A stretch of DNA of 64,000 nucleotides from Gymnopus androsaceus JB14 (taxonomy: Eukaryota > Basidiomycota > Agaricomycetes > Agaricales > Omphalotaceae). The DNA lies in contig ML769656.1 in NCBI GenBank assembly GCA_009733575.1, positions 27,659 to 91,658 of the forward strand, written 5' to 3'. Position numbers and translations under genes: made by a program. A model generated the notes under the pieces. It had not been told where the DNA came from and did not search any database. It worked only from the letters and a program-made list of their open reading frames with translations. Each line of letters begins with the position of its first letter. Within the stretch, counting starts at the first letter, position 1. Below, one piece after another: positions 20,557-31,178 of the stretch.

Positions 20557-21976
20557 GTCGTTTGAAGAGAAACGGTCAAGGTGCGAGTCCTTATATATGA
20601 TTTCTATATAGCTCCGATTTCGCTCCGAACGCGGGTTCAACTTCTGAGGATGACGAATGCAAGACGATGATGAGATGCTACACTGTACACTGTAAATTAG
20701 CTCCGATTTCGTTCCGCCAGGGATGAATATGGTTGGACCTTAAGAAGAATAATTTCATGTTGTTTTAGAAGCATAACGGTCAAAGCGCGAGTGTGCTTTT
20801 ATGTTCCGAGGTGGGGCTGTACCATCACTTCGGAGGACATCTGTCGGAGAAGAATGAGTAAGTGAGCCCTATGACTGGAACTTGCCAATGGGGCGATGGA
20901 GCCACTGAAAGAACATCAGTGGTACTCGAGCATGAGGCACACAGGCCTTGATTTTTAGCTGTTTGCGCATTTAGTCGTATAAGATAGCCAGGAAGACGCG
21001 AACATGAACATATCGAAGGGAACATGAACTACGGCGCTTCAATATTCGATTCTAATTTCCGCACGTTCATCGCTAGTAGGTGTGCAGAGGCTTGCCGAGG
21101 TCTACGTTGCTATCTGATATTTGGGGATCTATCGTGAGTTTATTTCACTGGCGGTACTGAGACTCTCACCTGCACGTTGTGGTTCGTAATGAGAGAGAAG
21201 GAAAGATCCAATGACCGATGTTCGTCGGAGGCGTTCATACGGAATCATACTTTTTTCGTACAAGCTGTCCATCCAGATATATCCGAGTACTCAACGAGTA
21301 CTTGCTCTAGTTGTGAGGGCTTTCATATTGACTAGGATGTTAAATCTCTGGAAAGATTACACGTCCTTCGCCAATGGCAGCTACTTATATCACGCGAAAT
21401 ACTTTGCCAATTTGAAGAATCCAAAATCTGCGAAACGACTGCGGTCTACTGTGACCCACACGGAGCTTCCACCCAGCTCCAGTGGTATTTTTATGAACAA
21501 GATAGAATGCTAACAAACAACTAAGAAAATCTAGCGCGCGGCGCAGCGCTTACTACCTTCTTTCGCTTATTCACCACTCGAACTTTGACTTTGAAGTTGT
21601 CGTCCTTCTCCTGCGTATCAATGTCAAATCGCGACAATGATAAGGTAAGATACATAGTATATATGTATACCTGTGTAATAGTCGTGGATCTGGACTTTCA
21701 GCTTTAACGGTGACTAAGTATTCAACAACATCCCCACTCCACGTCTATGGCTCTCGAATTGTGGAAACTCACGTTGCCGTAGCCCGGTATAGCGCAATTA
21801 CCGCCAAATTTACACTGCGTATCTATCACGCAATGTCTATCAACATAGCGCGATAGAAGGTGGATATTAGCTCAAAGGTCAGTTGATCTCCATATTACCA
21901 ATATACTTTCTAATGCTTTTAAAGCAGCTGAAGTTCTCCTTATCATACCGAATTTCCTCTATTTCCCTATAGCACT
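20557..21976. other. 1.4 kb without a supported gene
   Basis: The NmrA copy 2 promoter lies at the left, followed by a decayed duplicate of that promoter and leader near 20690-20810. The open frame at 21211-21513 shows no family features. The rest looks like unique intergenic DNA up to the 2OG-oxygenase start. Confidence 0.45.
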
Positions 21977-23644
21977 ATGCCCGTCGCTGTACCTCAGCTT
22001 GGTTCGTTTGACTATGTCCCTGAGACAAAGGTTTGAACTCGGATATCTCGTTGTTCTGTCGACTCACCTTTGCCCGCTTGCAGGAGAATCTTGACTGGGC
22101 AGATCTTGTCACTGTAGACCTCAGTCTATACCATACACCGGAAGGAAAGAAACAGCTTGCAAAAACCTTGATCGACGCAGTTCGCGAGAAAGGTTTCTTC
22201 TATGTGAAGAACTTCAACATCTCCCAGGAGCGTGTTGATCGACAATTCGGATTGGGAAAACAATTTTACGAGCTCCCTCTTGATGAGAAGGAGAAATACA
22301 CGCCGGAAGGGATAGGTGGGTTTCTATCCGTGGTTGCCTTAACTCAGCCCTCACCCTGCTTCAAGACCAAGGGAAGTTTAATGGATATATCCCAGCCGGA
22401 CGAAGGATGTATGACTATTTCCTCACGGTTTTTATTTTGCTCTTTGTTGACATATTCAAATCAGCATCAATCGTGAAACGGGTTTGCGGGACAGGGTTGA
22501 GATTTACAACATTCCCAGTAAGTGCTTTAATAACATTGCGTTTCCAATCCTTCGCTAACGCACAACTCGCAGAATTCAACGGCGATTTCCCGCAAAACCA
22601 CCCCAAGGTAATCCAGGACAATCTTCCCGAGATCGAGGAATTTGCCAGAGTACGTGATCATTGGCCCGTTATCCCAATTGGAATCTCATCCTGAAAGCTG
22701 CTCAATCCTTGTAGGCGCTCCATTCAGAAGTTTTAGACCCATTGTTTGTGCTCCTCGCGCTTGCTCTTGAGCTTCCAGAAGATTTCTTCACCAAGTTGCA
22801 CCAATATCCAGTGAAAAGCGAGGTGATAATCCAAATAACTATGACTCTCGCTCCGGAACACTGACGCCGTCGGGTAGGATCATCTCAGATACATGAAGTA
22901 TTCCAAGTATTCTCCGGAGGAGAACAAGTCTTTAGAGCACTGGGGTGGCGGACATACCGGTTGGTCTAGCTCTGCGCCCCAAACCGAATGGCAGCCTCTT
23001 TAACACTATCATCCTGTTAGATTTGGGAAGCTTTACACTACTATTCCGTCAACCTGTGTCTGCCCTTCAAATTCGGTATCATTCGACCAACGAATGGAAG
23101 TGGGTGAAACCCCAAGATGCAACTTTGACTGTCAATGCCTGTGATGCCTTGCAGTTGTTGACTGCCGGATACGTGAAGAGCACTGTCCATCGGTGAGTCA
23201 AACTATGGCGGTTTCAATCCGTATAAAACTCACAGTACCATTATCCAGAGTTACAGTCCCGCCCGCAGATCAACAACATGTCGATCGTCTCGGTTTGTTG
23301 TACTTCTCTCGGTGAGTTGATTTGCGGATACAGTACCCTGATTCAATGTTCATTTATATGTGTACCTAGACCGCATAACGATGTCCCTCTGGCGACCATC
23401 CAAGAATCGCCCGTTCTTCAGAAGGAAGGTTACACTCAGAACGACTTCGAGAAATCGGGTAATCCTGTTCCTACTATGGAAGGTTCGTCTCTCTGAATTC
23501 CGAGCCTTGTATTACAATGCTTATTGCAAAACAGAGTGGACCTTCGCGAAACAGAAATGGCAGCGAACCAAGGGCTATCTTGATGATCAGAAGCATCGGA
23601 ATGCGGTTATCCTGCCAGGGTTTACTGAGAGGCAGTATGCTTGA
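21977..23644 (+). CDS. 2-oxoglutarate/Fe(II)-dependent dioxygenase (isopenicillin N synthase-like), 368 aa
   Basis: A non-haem iron oxygenase, probably cytosolic, acting on an unknown small molecule. Eleven exons join exactly to 1,107 bases: 21977-22030, 22084-22315, 22366-22408, 22465-22517, 22573-22649, 22715-22822, 22878-22959, 23021-23192, 23249-23311, 23370-23482 and 23535-23644. The N-terminal DIOX_N block is VTVDLSLYHTPEG...KGFFYVKNF. The iron ligands are the H and D of GGHTDLGSFTLLF, formed across the seventh intron, and the later H of KSTVHRV. RFR/L-type residues LQIRY follow the jelly-roll strand. The end is GFTERQYA. No lesion seen. No neighbouring biosynthetic genes suggest a pathway. 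Confidence 0.92.
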
Positions 23645-23937
23645 GTGCCTCGGAAACGAGGACAATGTAAGAACTCGAGTCGAAAGACGATGTATTCCGA
23701 ATAATATGTGTATATGTACCATTAGCCGCTTGAAACTACAGAACCGCGAGAGAGAGTCAGTAGGAAGACAGGCGCAATGAGTAAGGTGGAGAATAGCTAA
23801 TACTTGTATACCGAGTTCTTTAAAGGAGAAACAAGCGTCTGGAGCGCGGTCAATGGTTATATGGCTGATACAAGATTAATACGGGCATAAAAAAAATTAT
23901 CGCAGAAACCCAGAAAAATGAAACAAGACGCAAACTC

Positions 23938-25117
23938 TCATGTCAGGTCCACAATTCCAAGTGATACAGTCCGCGAACGACCTGCAGAAGAACTTGATTC
24001 TTCTTGTTTTACTCCAGGCTCCGGCTTGATACGTGATGTTTTTCGACGCTTTCGTTCAAGACCTGCGAGCTCGTCCTGCAGGAAACGTTAATAAGGAACC
24101 TGTAAGACAAAAGAAGAAACGCACCCGCAGTGTTTGTATTCTGCGTTCGTTTTCATCGTCAGAATCCCCTGTCAAGTCCAAGACATCAGGCCCATTCGTC
24201 GGAGAGGCGGCGCGCTTCTTGCTTTCTTCTACTGGCGCTGGTGGCGCTATTCCGTTGGCACGAAGCATGTCTACATGGTTTAGATTGAAGAGTCCGGTTA
24301 TGAGATTGTCGCGGAGTTGTTTGTGTTACTTGCCTATGGGACGATATTTGAAGACGAAAGTCGTAATAACTGCGTGCCGTGTTGTCACTACTGTGCTAGA
24401 GTGTGCCTTTGATGTCTCCTGGCCCAAACTGCATATGGTGTTGCGTCAGGTAGAGTGGAAGCACAGCCAGAATAGGAGCATACTCTATCTTATGACCTGT
24501 AGCTTTCTTTGACTTTTCATGGACCTTCCCAACAGGGTCATACTTGTGGTATTGGTTCACTTCTCCGCCAAATGTTGCATAAGATATAACTAATTTGACG
24601 TCACCAAGTCCTGTTGTTGTTGTGTGGAGGTAATCATCATCGTCTACGAGGATTATTTGAGTGGTCGGAGTAGCGAATTCATGGAAAACAGACCCGTCAG
24701 CTCCAGTGGCGAGAACATAAAAGGCTTTTCCGTGGTATTGGAGGTTGCTACGCCGGAGATCGTGAACATTCGTGGAGGACCTGCATAAATCGCTTTGCCT
24801 GAAAAGGGTTTGCCATCCATGTATATGTCTGCCGCCATCGAGCTTCCTCTCGTTCCAGTAGACAACTTTAAACAGAACTTCTACAAACCGTACCATGAGC
24901 CCGCCTTACGCAAAACGATCAGTTCAGCCACCAGACGAACGTACCTTCCCCGTTTCCGAAGGAATCCACCCTATGATTCACATTACTTTTGAATCATAAA
25001 GTTTAAATCAGCCAGCTCACCTGTTACCTCGTTATTGTTTTCCTGAGCATCAAACACGGGAACCTCAGAGCCATCGACCTCGATCCAGGCAGAAAAATGG
25101 TCGAAAGTTAGTGGCAT
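23938..25117 (-). CDS. DUF7918 domain protein, copy B (possible frameshift)
   Basis: Start MPLTFDHFSAWIEVDG at 25117 and end VDLT at 23938. Later blocks are GWIPSETGK, DIYMDGKPFSG, FMFSPLELT, DDDDYLHTTTTGLGDVKL, VHEKSKKATGHKI, FVFKYRPIDMLRANGI, an acidic DLTGDSDDEN stretch and an RKRRK basic patch. Introns join well, one of them with a GC donor (GCAAGT) between RPI and DML. One problem: in exon 3 the family strand FKVVYWNE is in a different frame from the following RGSSMAADIYMDG, a net slip near 24840. Reading from the consensus acceptor instead gives KFCLKLSTGTR. So the copy either tolerates a changed strand or is freshly frameshifted. Function unknown. Confidence 0.7.
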
Positions 25118-25946
25118 GAGATGATGATGGTTTAAGCCCAAGAAGAAATGTCACAAATGTCACAACACATGATTGAGTTTATTTAGGAAGTCACAGCGCG
25201 TATGCGTAAGCTCTACAGGCGCTATTTAACACTTCCTATTCACTTTCCTGTTTTACACGGGTAATGTGCATCTGAGACTTTCTGGCGTTTCGCTGGTCGT
25301 GAACCAAACCTCTCCGGGCTCAAGATCTTCGAGCTTGATACCTCGAGCAGTTGCTGTCGTAGCGCACGGTATTGGTCCTTCATAATTGATCAGTAGTCCA
25401 TCCAGGTTTCCGCTCTACTTATTGGCACCTACCGGTAGTGTTAGCGGACGACGCGTTTAGTACAGTGTGATGTGGCAATGTCATCGATATAGAACGTGTA
25501 GGAACAGACTTTAGGCCTCTTTGAAACGGCGCCGATAACTCGACTCCTGGGACCAACAACCCCAAAGTTTTCCTTCCTCTGAGATTACATAGCAGGTTGC
25601 TACATGGACCTTTCCGTCGACTAGACTCGACCTTGTGAGTTTAAAGCAGCTTCTCATCCTACGCGAAAGCCCCGGCAGTCAAGCATAAGTACAAGTCGAC
25701 AAGATTGCGTGAGTGAAGATGATAGTCGGAATGAAAGACGAAAAGATCAAAAAAGTCTCGAATCCTAAATAAGTTTCATCCATCCTTGAGATGAGAGCGG
25801 AGATACAGGATATTCAATGATGCATTTCGAGATTCCATTATAGTATACACATGCGGTAATTTGACTTTGAATTATGATCTCTGTAAAATTCTGGAAAAAA
25901 AACCAAAGAGGAAGATGACACCGAACCCTATGAACTGTCTGTCCCT
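25118..25946. other. spacer between two DUF7918 genes
   Basis: No gene supported. It includes the copy B promoter and the copy C terminator. It is repeat-free to the eye. Confidence 0.5.
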
Positions 25947-27107
25947 TTAGTCATCGTCAAGAGTCAAGTCGACGACATCGTTTTGAGATGTCTGTAGAAG
26001 AGAGGTAGTCGTTGACGAACCAGGTTCCGATTTGATTTGTGTTGAAAGCAGATCAGAACTACTGTCGGGTTCGGACTTGACTGAATCTGACGGTATATGA
26101 GAAACTTTCCGCCGTACGAGTTTGCTCAGCCGGGCCACTTCCATCTGTCGAGAACAAGCATGGTGAATTAACATTGAAAATGAAATGAATTGGAAGATGT
26201 ACCTCAAGCTCTCGTATCCGCTTTTTACCACTAAGAGTGCCTGAGGGGTCCGTCGCAGAATTAGCAGGTGCTATCCCGTCAGCTTGAAGACGATCTGCGA
26301 AAACATCAGTGAGATGCTAGAATAAGATTGAAGTGGCTCACCCAATGGCCGATATCTGAAACAGATGGTTGCAACCTTCTCTTCGCGCACAACATCGGTG
26401 AAGACTTGCAGCTCACATTGTTTGACATCACCTAACCTTGAAGAAAACCAATTATTCAGATGTCGAGAAACAAAGGCGTTGCACGTACTTGATCTTATGA
26501 CTGAAGGCTTTCTTCGAGCGCTCATGCACAGGTCGATCGGAGGAATTAAACGTTGTCAGGCCTTGGACGTTGCTTTGACCTAGGATTTTACAGCGAGTTA
26601 TTACAAGTTTGATTTCCCCCAATTGCGAAGGTAAGTCTTGTAAACATTCGTCGTCATCTAGATCAAAAACCTTGAGCGTTTGTTGGAAACGAACGAACGA
26701 CGAGCAATTCACCGGTCAGCTGCAGTCTAGAAAAGACATAGGGTTGAATTTCGTTCAATGTCCTCTGATACGAGTCCTTTTTGAACAGCGTCTGGCCAGC
26801 TACGTCCATAACCTTTCCTCCTCCGAAGCTCCCGTCTAGATAAACGTCCCCCGTCAAAGCGTGCTTTCGTTTGTTTGTACTCCAATGTACTTTGAATTCC
26901 TGAGCGTGAAAGGCAGAAATTAGCGCGGAAATACAAAGAAGTTCTACGGTCCATTACTTTTTCTGGCGTGGAAGGTATCCAACAAGTGACTTCAACGTGT
27001 TGCTGCTTATTTCGGGCAGTAGTGATCTGAAATTCCGGGAGTCTCTCATCGTCAACGCTCACCCATGCATGCAAAGATCCTAGATGAGATATATGCGTTA
27101 CGTGCAT
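25947..27107 (-). CDS. DUF7918 domain protein, copy C
   Basis: Reads cleanly over seven or so exons. Start MHVTHISHLGSLHAWVSVDD at 27107, then CWIPSTPEK, EFKVHWSTNKRK, DVYLDGSFGGGK, YVFSRLQLT, DDDECLQDLPSQLGEIKL, VHERSKKAFSHKIK, CFRYRPLDRLQADGIAP and KKRIRELE. The last exon holds a basic VRRKV patch and a Ser/acid-rich tail with two KSEP words, ending DVVDLTLDDD at 25947. KSEP and VxLTLDDD resemble sumoylation or SUMO-interacting contexts, which would suit a nuclear protein, but this is inference. Head-to-tail neighbour of copy B, so the two probably arose by tandem duplication. Confidence 0.85.
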
Positions 27108-27527
27108 AGGAATTTGTGGACAGCAAGTCGAGGAATTCGAGGTAGGTGAATATAAATCTACAGAATGAATCGATACGAAGGCCTATGTCGAATCATAGAG
27201 GTTTTGGCTGGGTTCGCTCACGCAGGTAGTTCTACGTGAGCAACAGGGAACGAAGTCGGAGGCGCTACGCGACTAGAGCTGAAATTGCGGAAGACAAGAA
27301 TCAAGATGATAATGTGGAGAAGAGGAATAAGCGCCAAGCGCCAATATCGCTAGTGTCTAAACTATCACTTCCGAGGATCGTCCGAGGCCTTTGGCGATTC
27401 CATGCCGATGTAATATCCTGATATCCTCGAGGGGCTGCAGCCAGCTTTGGCGTTGCCTATGTGTGAATGTACTTCAACTGCACTTTGCTTCTCATCTTGC
27501 AAAGTTTCGCTCAACTGTGACTCCTCA
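27108..27527. other. divergent spacer, no gene seen
   Basis: Lies between the start of DUF7918 copy C (minus) and the membrane protein (plus), so it carries both promoters. No motif is asserted. Confidence 0.45.
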
Positions 27528-28269
27528 ATGGTCCAATCCGTCATTTATGCAGTATCCTCTGCCACGATTCCAAATATCTCAAATAGCTTGACTAGCACCA
27601 TTTCTCTGATAGCAGCCATCTTTGGCGCGTTCTATCTTTCTGTGCTACTATGGGTCCTCAATTTCTCCCGAATGCATCCTCGAGCATTGAAGAGGGAATA
27701 CAGCCGGCGCCTGCAAAAATACGCTCCATGTCAGGATACCTGAATCCTGTTTACTAATATAATACTGACGACGTTTACAGTCGCATACGCATTTCTGGTG
27801 ACGAATAGTCTTGTGGAGGTATCGCTTAGAAAAAGAAATCATTGCAATCGACTGACTCCGTTGGACTGCAGGCATCTTGCACTTTCTGGCTTCTCATTCA
27901 ATATGTTCATCAGCAGGGCTTATCCAGTCTTTCAAGCAAGACCGGTCTTCAGCTGATAATGTGCGCTCTCTGTTCTGAAACTTATTCCAAGGCTCACTCT
28001 ACCTCAGATTGTCCTCGTGTTGGACAATGTTCACTGCAGGAATGCTTACGATCTTATTCATCCATCCAGCATGGTCTACACACCCCCTGGCCTCGGTCGG
28101 TTCTCAGACCGTTTGGGTATTTCTAACCTTGTGTTTCTGGGTCGTGGGCATTACTTTTTTGGCCCGCGCATTACCACCTCGTTTTTTCAGCGGAAGCTGC
28201 GCTTCGCTTGCATATTGTGGCCAATTCCGAGCTTTATTTGGTTTGTGCTTGGCCCTACTTCGCATTTAA
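27528..28269 (+). CDS. small integral membrane protein, about 4 helices (196 aa), unknown function
   Basis: Four exons join to 591 bases: 27528-27729, 27781-27818, 27872-27960 and 28008-28269. The protein starts MVQSVIYAVSSATIP and has hydrophobic helices at about residues 24-45 (STISLIAAIFGAFYLSVLLW), 70-100, 110-125 (MFTAGMLTILFIH) and 140-160 (VWVFLTLCFWVVGITFL), ending LCLALLRI. A short basic loop HPRALKREYSRR follows helix 1. I do not recognise a named family. A further exon beyond a GTGACT donor at 28270 is possible. Confidence 0.6.
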
Positions 28270-28878
28270 GGTGACTCATTCCGTTTATAGCTCTCTCACT
28301 GTTAGAGGTGTGAGTATCCGAACCTCTTGTCCTATTTCCATCACACTCACAAAAGCCTATAATACCTCGCAGAATCATCTTGACAGGTGCTATGATTACG
28401 ATGCTCTGGATAGTGCGACAATCTATACATGAGGCTCTACAGCGTGTGTCTAGGCAGTTGGTCGTGTCTATGGTGTCTGCCAGATAGTGCCGGTTTTAGG
28501 ACGGTTTTATTTATTACCATTCAGGTCTGCCTTACTCACGTTCATGGTAATTAACCAGTATCGAGATTAATCAGATGTATTAATTAAAGTGGGTCCTACT
28601 ATCTCTGCGGCCAAATCTGGAACATCCTACTCATCATGATGAGGATACGATAATGACCTTCAGCTGCAGTCCTGTGTTCTTGTCAGCGCCGTGTCTGCAT
28701 CCCTTGGAGCTGTAGGTCATGTCATGTTCATGCTCGACAAACGAGGACCAGAAGGGCAGGATGCAATGAAATCGATCGCAGTTCAAATGAGGTTGCTGAC
28801 AGCCTCTTCCAACGTGTCAACCTTGCGTACTATTTAAAAAGCCCTAACCTCTAATCCGTCTCTCAATCTACCCCCACA
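28270..28878. other. intergenic, no gene seen
   Basis: Includes TTAATTAAAG-type AT-rich pieces and the probable promoter of the Cys-rich gene at 28879. A cluster of C/T-rich sequence ends just before the start codon, as is common in basidiomycete promoters. Confidence 0.45.
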
Positions 28879-29973
28879 ATGTCTCAAATACCCTACGGTG
28901 GCCAAGCTGCGATGCAGAACTCTCTGAACCTCTGCGATGTAAGTTTCATGTGATGCGAGGCCCGAGATGCTCAAAAGAAGACTGACATTCATACAGTATT
29001 GTCACATCAAGCCGAAATTTGGGCAATTCACCTACTGCTCGAAGACTTGTGCCGCTCAAGCACCTTCTAAGCCAGGTGCCCTTGGCGTCAATACTAAAAA
29101 CGCGAAACCCCGGGTATCACCTCCTAACACTAACCTGTGCGATGTGAGTTTGTCCCTACATACGAGATTCAGAATGAATCACTAAAACCTAATTCTTTTC
29201 AAGTATTGCAAGAAGGCCCCCAAACACCCAGGACATGATTATTGTGGAAAGAGTTGTGGACAGAACGCAAAGACTGGTTCTTCTGCTCAGCCGGTTTCGA
29301 AAGCTGCACAAAACTCATCGAGCACAACTTCCAAGACCAATCCGAATAAAGCATCATTCAATGCAGTAGCCCAAGCCACTGCCGCTGCGTTGACAGGGGC
29401 CCATGGCCCCATAGATCCTACGCAGATAGCGAGTAGGTGATTATAAACATATAACTGAAAAGGTACTGAATGGATTTCACAGATCTCGTGGTACAACAAC
29501 TGCAGACGCTTCTTCCTTCTGCTCAGGCTCCCGCTGCATCAAATGTCTCGAGGACAGGGGGTGGCGTCCCTGTATCGACGAGCCAAGCGTTTCAGCCCGC
29601 ATTGAATATAGGCTCGTCGTTGGCTTCTCAACCTTCATTTCCGGTTCAGACGCAGCCTCAGCCTCAAACGGAAGAGCTTGCAGAGTGTCTCATACCAGGT
29701 TGCGGGCAACCTGTATATGTAGACGCGAAGGGACTGAAGACCAGCACATACTGCTCAATGCGACATCGCCAGTAAGTTACAGCAGTCTGAGAAGCCGTCT
29801 ACATTACTAAAATCTATCATCTCACTCCTAGGGAAGCTGTGGATTCGGGACTCGCTTCGCCTTGCATTTTCTGCCTAGAACTTCCACAGAGCGATACGGA
29901 CTATTTTTGCAGCCAGGAGTGCCGAGAAGAGTCGCTAAATAAGGACAGAAATCATGATTTTGTTGAGGTGTAA
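28879..29973 (+). CDS. Cys-rich zinc-binding-type protein with repeated CDYC...YC..C modules (288 aa)
   Basis: Five exons join to 867 bases: 28879-28938, 28997-29143, 29204-29432, 29483-29771 and 29832-29973. Two N-terminal modules, LCDYCHIKPK...TYCSKTCA and LCDYCKKAPK...DYCGKSCG, are each split by an intron at exactly the same place, after CD. Two looser modules follow near the C-terminus (CLIPGCGQPVY...YCSMRH and CIFCLELPQ...YFCSQECRE). The paired Cys spacing looks like small treble-clef zinc knuckles. A Gln/Ser/Pro-rich linker of about 100 residues joins them. Similar knuckles precede PARP-like catalytic domains in some Agaricomycete proteins, but no such domain is present here. Binding partner unknown. 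Confidence 0.75.
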
Positions 29974-30302
29974 TAGGCTGTATATCGCGCTTAACGAACG
30001 CAGTTATTGTATTAGAGTAATATGAGGGTATGATCGAAGATGGTATTGAAGACAGAAGCGAACCGCCGATTAACAAGAAATATAGCTACAGCATGTTGAG
30101 AGAAACTAGATGAGGATAATAATGCGACACAGGAATGGATACAATGTGAATGCAATCAGAAAAGATGGGCATAGCAGAAGCGAGTAGGATAAAGATAAGG
30201 AAGAAGTAATGTCAATCGAGAGAAGTAATCCTGGCGAGAACATGATGGAACGTAGCTGAGAAAATGATTGAATGAGGATTGCGAGGAAATACAGAGCTGA
30301 AT

Positions 30303-31178
30303 TCACCCACCAAATATAGGACTGGAAGGAACAGAACGAGATCGTGAAGGGCATATGTGGGCATTGAGATCCTGACGTTTGGTGAAAGCCTTGTCGCAGT
30401 CGGGGCAAAAGTAAGGTCCTAGGATGATCCTCGGTAGCGGAGGAGATACTTTTGTGGGTTTTTCGATATCGTGAATGGCAATGTGGAACGCAAGAGCATT
30501 AGCGTTGGGTAAGGTTGCACGGCACTCCTCGCGAGGACACACAATGCGTGCATCGGGAGTCAATCCAAGCGAAATTGCTTCCTGGATCGCTTCGTCCGCC
30601 TGAAAAGTAAGGAAGGTGAGCACCACGCTAAAGGAAAGACAATAACAACTCACTGCCTCTGCGAGCGCACCGACGCGAGACTCGCTGTGTCTCAGTTTGG
30701 GCTCTTCGACTGGAGGCTCCGCCATCGAGCACTGAGTCTCCAAGTCCTTCTCATCGTTACTAGATCCAAGCCAAGAGTCCGACCCCGATCCTACCAAGGT
30801 CGATGGCTCAATAGAGGAGCTTCGGGAGCTCGTGGCCGTTGATTCACCGAGGTCGAGATCAATCTTCAAGCCAGTGCGATATTGGTGAGCGACCTGCTGC
30901 GCAGCAGTCATGGTGGTAATAGCCCGAAATTTGCGGGCGATCTTTTGAGCAGGAGAAATTACCGCGTTCGCGGTAACCCTAGGCCTGCGTTTGATAAAAG
31001 GCTCAACTGGCGCACTGAACTCCCAAGTACTGTAATCGTCCTCCTCCTCTAATGCTTGTCGCTGAAAATCGGCAGCGAGATTAAGCTTCGAGGGAACGAA
31101 CAAGGCATGGCGCTTCTTCTGGTGCTTTAAATCTGCGACGTCTTCGAGAGCAAGAGCGAGAGAAGAGCATTGAGGCAT
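30303..31178 (-). CDS. C2H2 zinc-finger protein
   Basis: Start MPQCSSLALALEDVADLKHQ at 31178. The stop at 30303 comes after PSSPIFGG. One intron (GTGAGTTG..TTTTCAG) lies between AEA and ADEAI. The C-terminal part has CPREECRATLPNANALAFH...H (C-x4-C-x12-H-x3-H) and CPDCDKAFTKRQDLNAH with a C in place of the last H, a C2HC-like variant. The long N-terminal part is polar with a basic IKRRPR patch and a Ser-rich acidic middle, as in a regulatory protein. I infer a DNA-binding transcription factor of unknown target. The stop lies next to a GTGGGTGA that could be a donor, so an extra C-terminal exon is not excluded. Confidence 0.7.
   Translation of the reverse strand: MPQCSSLALALEDVADLKHQKKRHALFVPSKLNLAADFQRQALEEEDDYSTWEFSAPVEPFIKRRPRVTANAVISPAQKIARKFRAITTMTAAQQVAHQYRTGLKIDLDLGESTATSSRSSSIEPSTLVGSGSDSWLGSSNDEKDLETQCSMAEPPVEEPKLRHSESRVGALAEAVSCYCLSFSVVLTFLTFQADEAIQEAISLGLTPDARIVCPREECRATLPNANALAFHIAIHDIEKPTKVSPPLPRIILGPYFCPDCDKAFTKRQDLNAHICPSRSRSVPSSPIFGG

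Noticed and set aside
30106..30408. Hydrophobic minus-strand frame
   Set aside because: Overlaps the end of the C2H2 gene in another frame; no independent support.
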